NCBI GenBank assembly: GCA_947503105.1
Contig: CANNCM010000003.1
Location: 62,001-126,000 of the forward strand
Direction of reading: 5' to 3'
Source: an uncultured Flavobacteriaceae bacterium
GTDB taxonomy: Bacteria; Bacteroidota; Bacteroidia; Flavobacteriales; Flavobacteriaceae
Length of the DNA stretch: 64,000 nucleotides
The notes beneath the pieces are model-generated. The model saw only the letters and a program-made list of their open reading frames with translations, searched no databases and was not told the DNA's origin. A program made the translations under genes and the position numbers. Below are positions 63,196 to 64,000 of this stretch, piece after piece. Numbering within the stretch: position 1 is the stretch's first letter; every line of letters starts with the position of its first letter.

Positions 63196-64000
63196 TTATA
63201 ACGCGCGTACTGCAGTTTTAAATTGATGTCCTCTATCTTCATAATTTTTAAATAAATCGAAACTCGCACAAGCCGGCGACAGCAATACATTTTCTCCAGC
63301 TGCTGCAATATTGTAAGCAATTTTTACGGCCTCTGACATATACTGCGTTTCTACCATGATTTCTACCATGTGCTCAAAATTATGGAACAAAGCTTCGTTG
63401 TTTTTTCCAAGGCAAATAATCGCTTTTACTTTTTCATTGACAAAAGGAAATAAAGCACTATAATCGTTGCCTTTATCTACTCCACCAACAATCCAAACGG
63501 TTGGCGCATCCATGCTTTCCAATGCAAAATAAGTTGCATTTACGTTGGTTGCTTTCGAGTCGTTTATGTACTGTACTTTATTGATTTTCAATACGTTTTC
63601 TAAACGATGCTCTGCTCCTTGAAAACATTCTAAGCTTTCACGAATAGTGTCTTTTCTAATTTTGAGAAGGTGAGCAACGGTAGCCGCTGCCATCGCATTT
63701 TTGATGTTGTGCTTTCCTTCTAAAGCTAAATTTGTTGTTGGCATTATGTTTTCTTCTTTTTTATATTTTATAATAATTTCTTCTTGTCTTAAAAATGTAC
63801 CTTGTTCTAATATTTTTGTTAATGAAAAAGGCATCAATGTTGATTGAATGTCGTGAGTTTGGATATAGGAGTTTATCACCTCATCATCGGCATCATAAAT
63901 CAAAATATCTTCTTTGGTTTGATTCATGGTAATTCTAAACTTTGAAGCGATATAGTTTTCAAATTTATGATCATAGCGATCCAAATGATCTGGAGTTATG
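63196..64000 (-). CDS. murD: UDP-N-acetylmuramoylalanine--D-glutamate ligase (partial)
   Basis: Mur ligase adding D-glutamate; only the C-terminal 267 or so residues are inside the window and the rest lies beyond 64000. The right edge reads ITPDHLDRY, the MurD central-domain block, then GKHNIKNAMAAATVA, YINDSKATNVNATYFAL (the carbamylated-lysine region of MurD follows the family), WIVGGVDKGNDY, and LLSPACASFDLFKNYEDRGHQF, diagnostic of MurD. The ATG at 63984 is internal and not the start. First visible gene of the leftward division cluster. Confidence 0.95.
   Translation of the reverse strand, partial: ITPDHLDRYDHKFENYIASKFRITMNQTKEDILIYDADDEVINSYIQTHDIQSTLMPFSLTKILEQGTFLRQEEIIIKYKKEENIMPTTNLALEGKHNIKNAMAAATVAHLLKIRKDTIRESLECFQGAEHRLENVLKINKVQYINDSKATNVNATYFALESMDAPTVWIVGGVDKGNDYSALFPFVNEKVKAIICLGKNNEALFHNFEHMVEIMVETQYMSEAVKIAYNIAAAGENVLLSPACASFDLFKNYEDRGHQFKTAVRAL

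Noticed and set aside
1-64000. CRISPR array, insertion sequence, prophage or integron
   Set aside because: No regularly spaced repeats, transposase, integrase or phage structural gene was seen; gene content is continuous housekeeping plus one glycan locus.

Overview
The window is a low-GC chromosomal segment from a member of the Bacteroidetes, most likely a marine Flavobacteriaceae. The evidence is: SusC/SusD-type uptake genes, type IX secretion (T9SS) parts and a T9SS C-terminal sorting domain, a short group-1 sigma factor without region 1.1, an Na+-translocating NADH dehydrogenase, -7 promoter boxes of the Bacteroidetes type (TAnnTTTG), and a lack of Shine-Dalgarno sequences. I see no insertion sequence, prophage, integron or CRISPR array. 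Genes are densely packed and no gene-free stretch exceeds 300 bases.

Layout. 1-3305 (minus): nqrA-nqrB-nqrC, running off the left edge. 3457-6816: T9SS plug-like protein, apaG, and the proline-catabolic glutamate semialdehyde dehydrogenase. 6885-10434: a divergent trio of an Omp28-like lipoprotein with CxxC, a TlpA-like thioredoxin, and an outer-membrane barrel whose only two mature cysteines lie close together. 10439-18603: rsmG, fatty-acid desaturase, aspartate aminotransferase, trkH/trkA, ubiE, porT and an rRNA methyltransferase. 18670-27754: tamL, fructose-bisphosphate aldolase, accD, rpsO, pnp, the primary sigma factor and rpe. 27758-32101 (minus): nucleotide-sugar genes (ugd, UDP-glucuronate epimerase, rmlB, rmlA) of a surface-polysaccharide pathway.

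32288-54880 is an alpha-glucan (starch/maltodextrin) utilisation locus. A leftward arm holds susC, susD, susE and a T9SS-secreted GH13 amylase. A rightward arm holds a LacI regulator, a maltose symporter, beta-phosphoglucomutase, maltose phosphorylase (GH65), a SusA-like GH13, an esterase, GH31, a second GH13 lipoprotein and, unexpectedly, a GH53 galactanase-like gene. The inferred flow is surface cutting by the T9SS amylase, capture and import by SusE/SusD/SusC, periplasmic trimming by GH13/GH31, uptake of maltose by the symporter, phosphorolysis by GH65 and conversion of beta-glucose-1-phosphate to glucose-6-phosphate.

54957-64000 holds tRNA-Arg, yqeY and the division/cell-wall cluster murD-ftsW-murG-murC-ftsQ-ftsA-ftsZ (all minus), with murD cut by the right edge.

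Most noteworthy: SusD carries an inserted SusE/SusF-type starch-binding domain; SusE has two near-identical 119-residue repeats; the Omp28/TlpA/barrel trio looks like a dedicated extracytoplasmic thiol system; AccD has lost all four zinc-ribbon cysteines; and the symporter leader carries nested perfect inverted repeats just after a consensus promoter.
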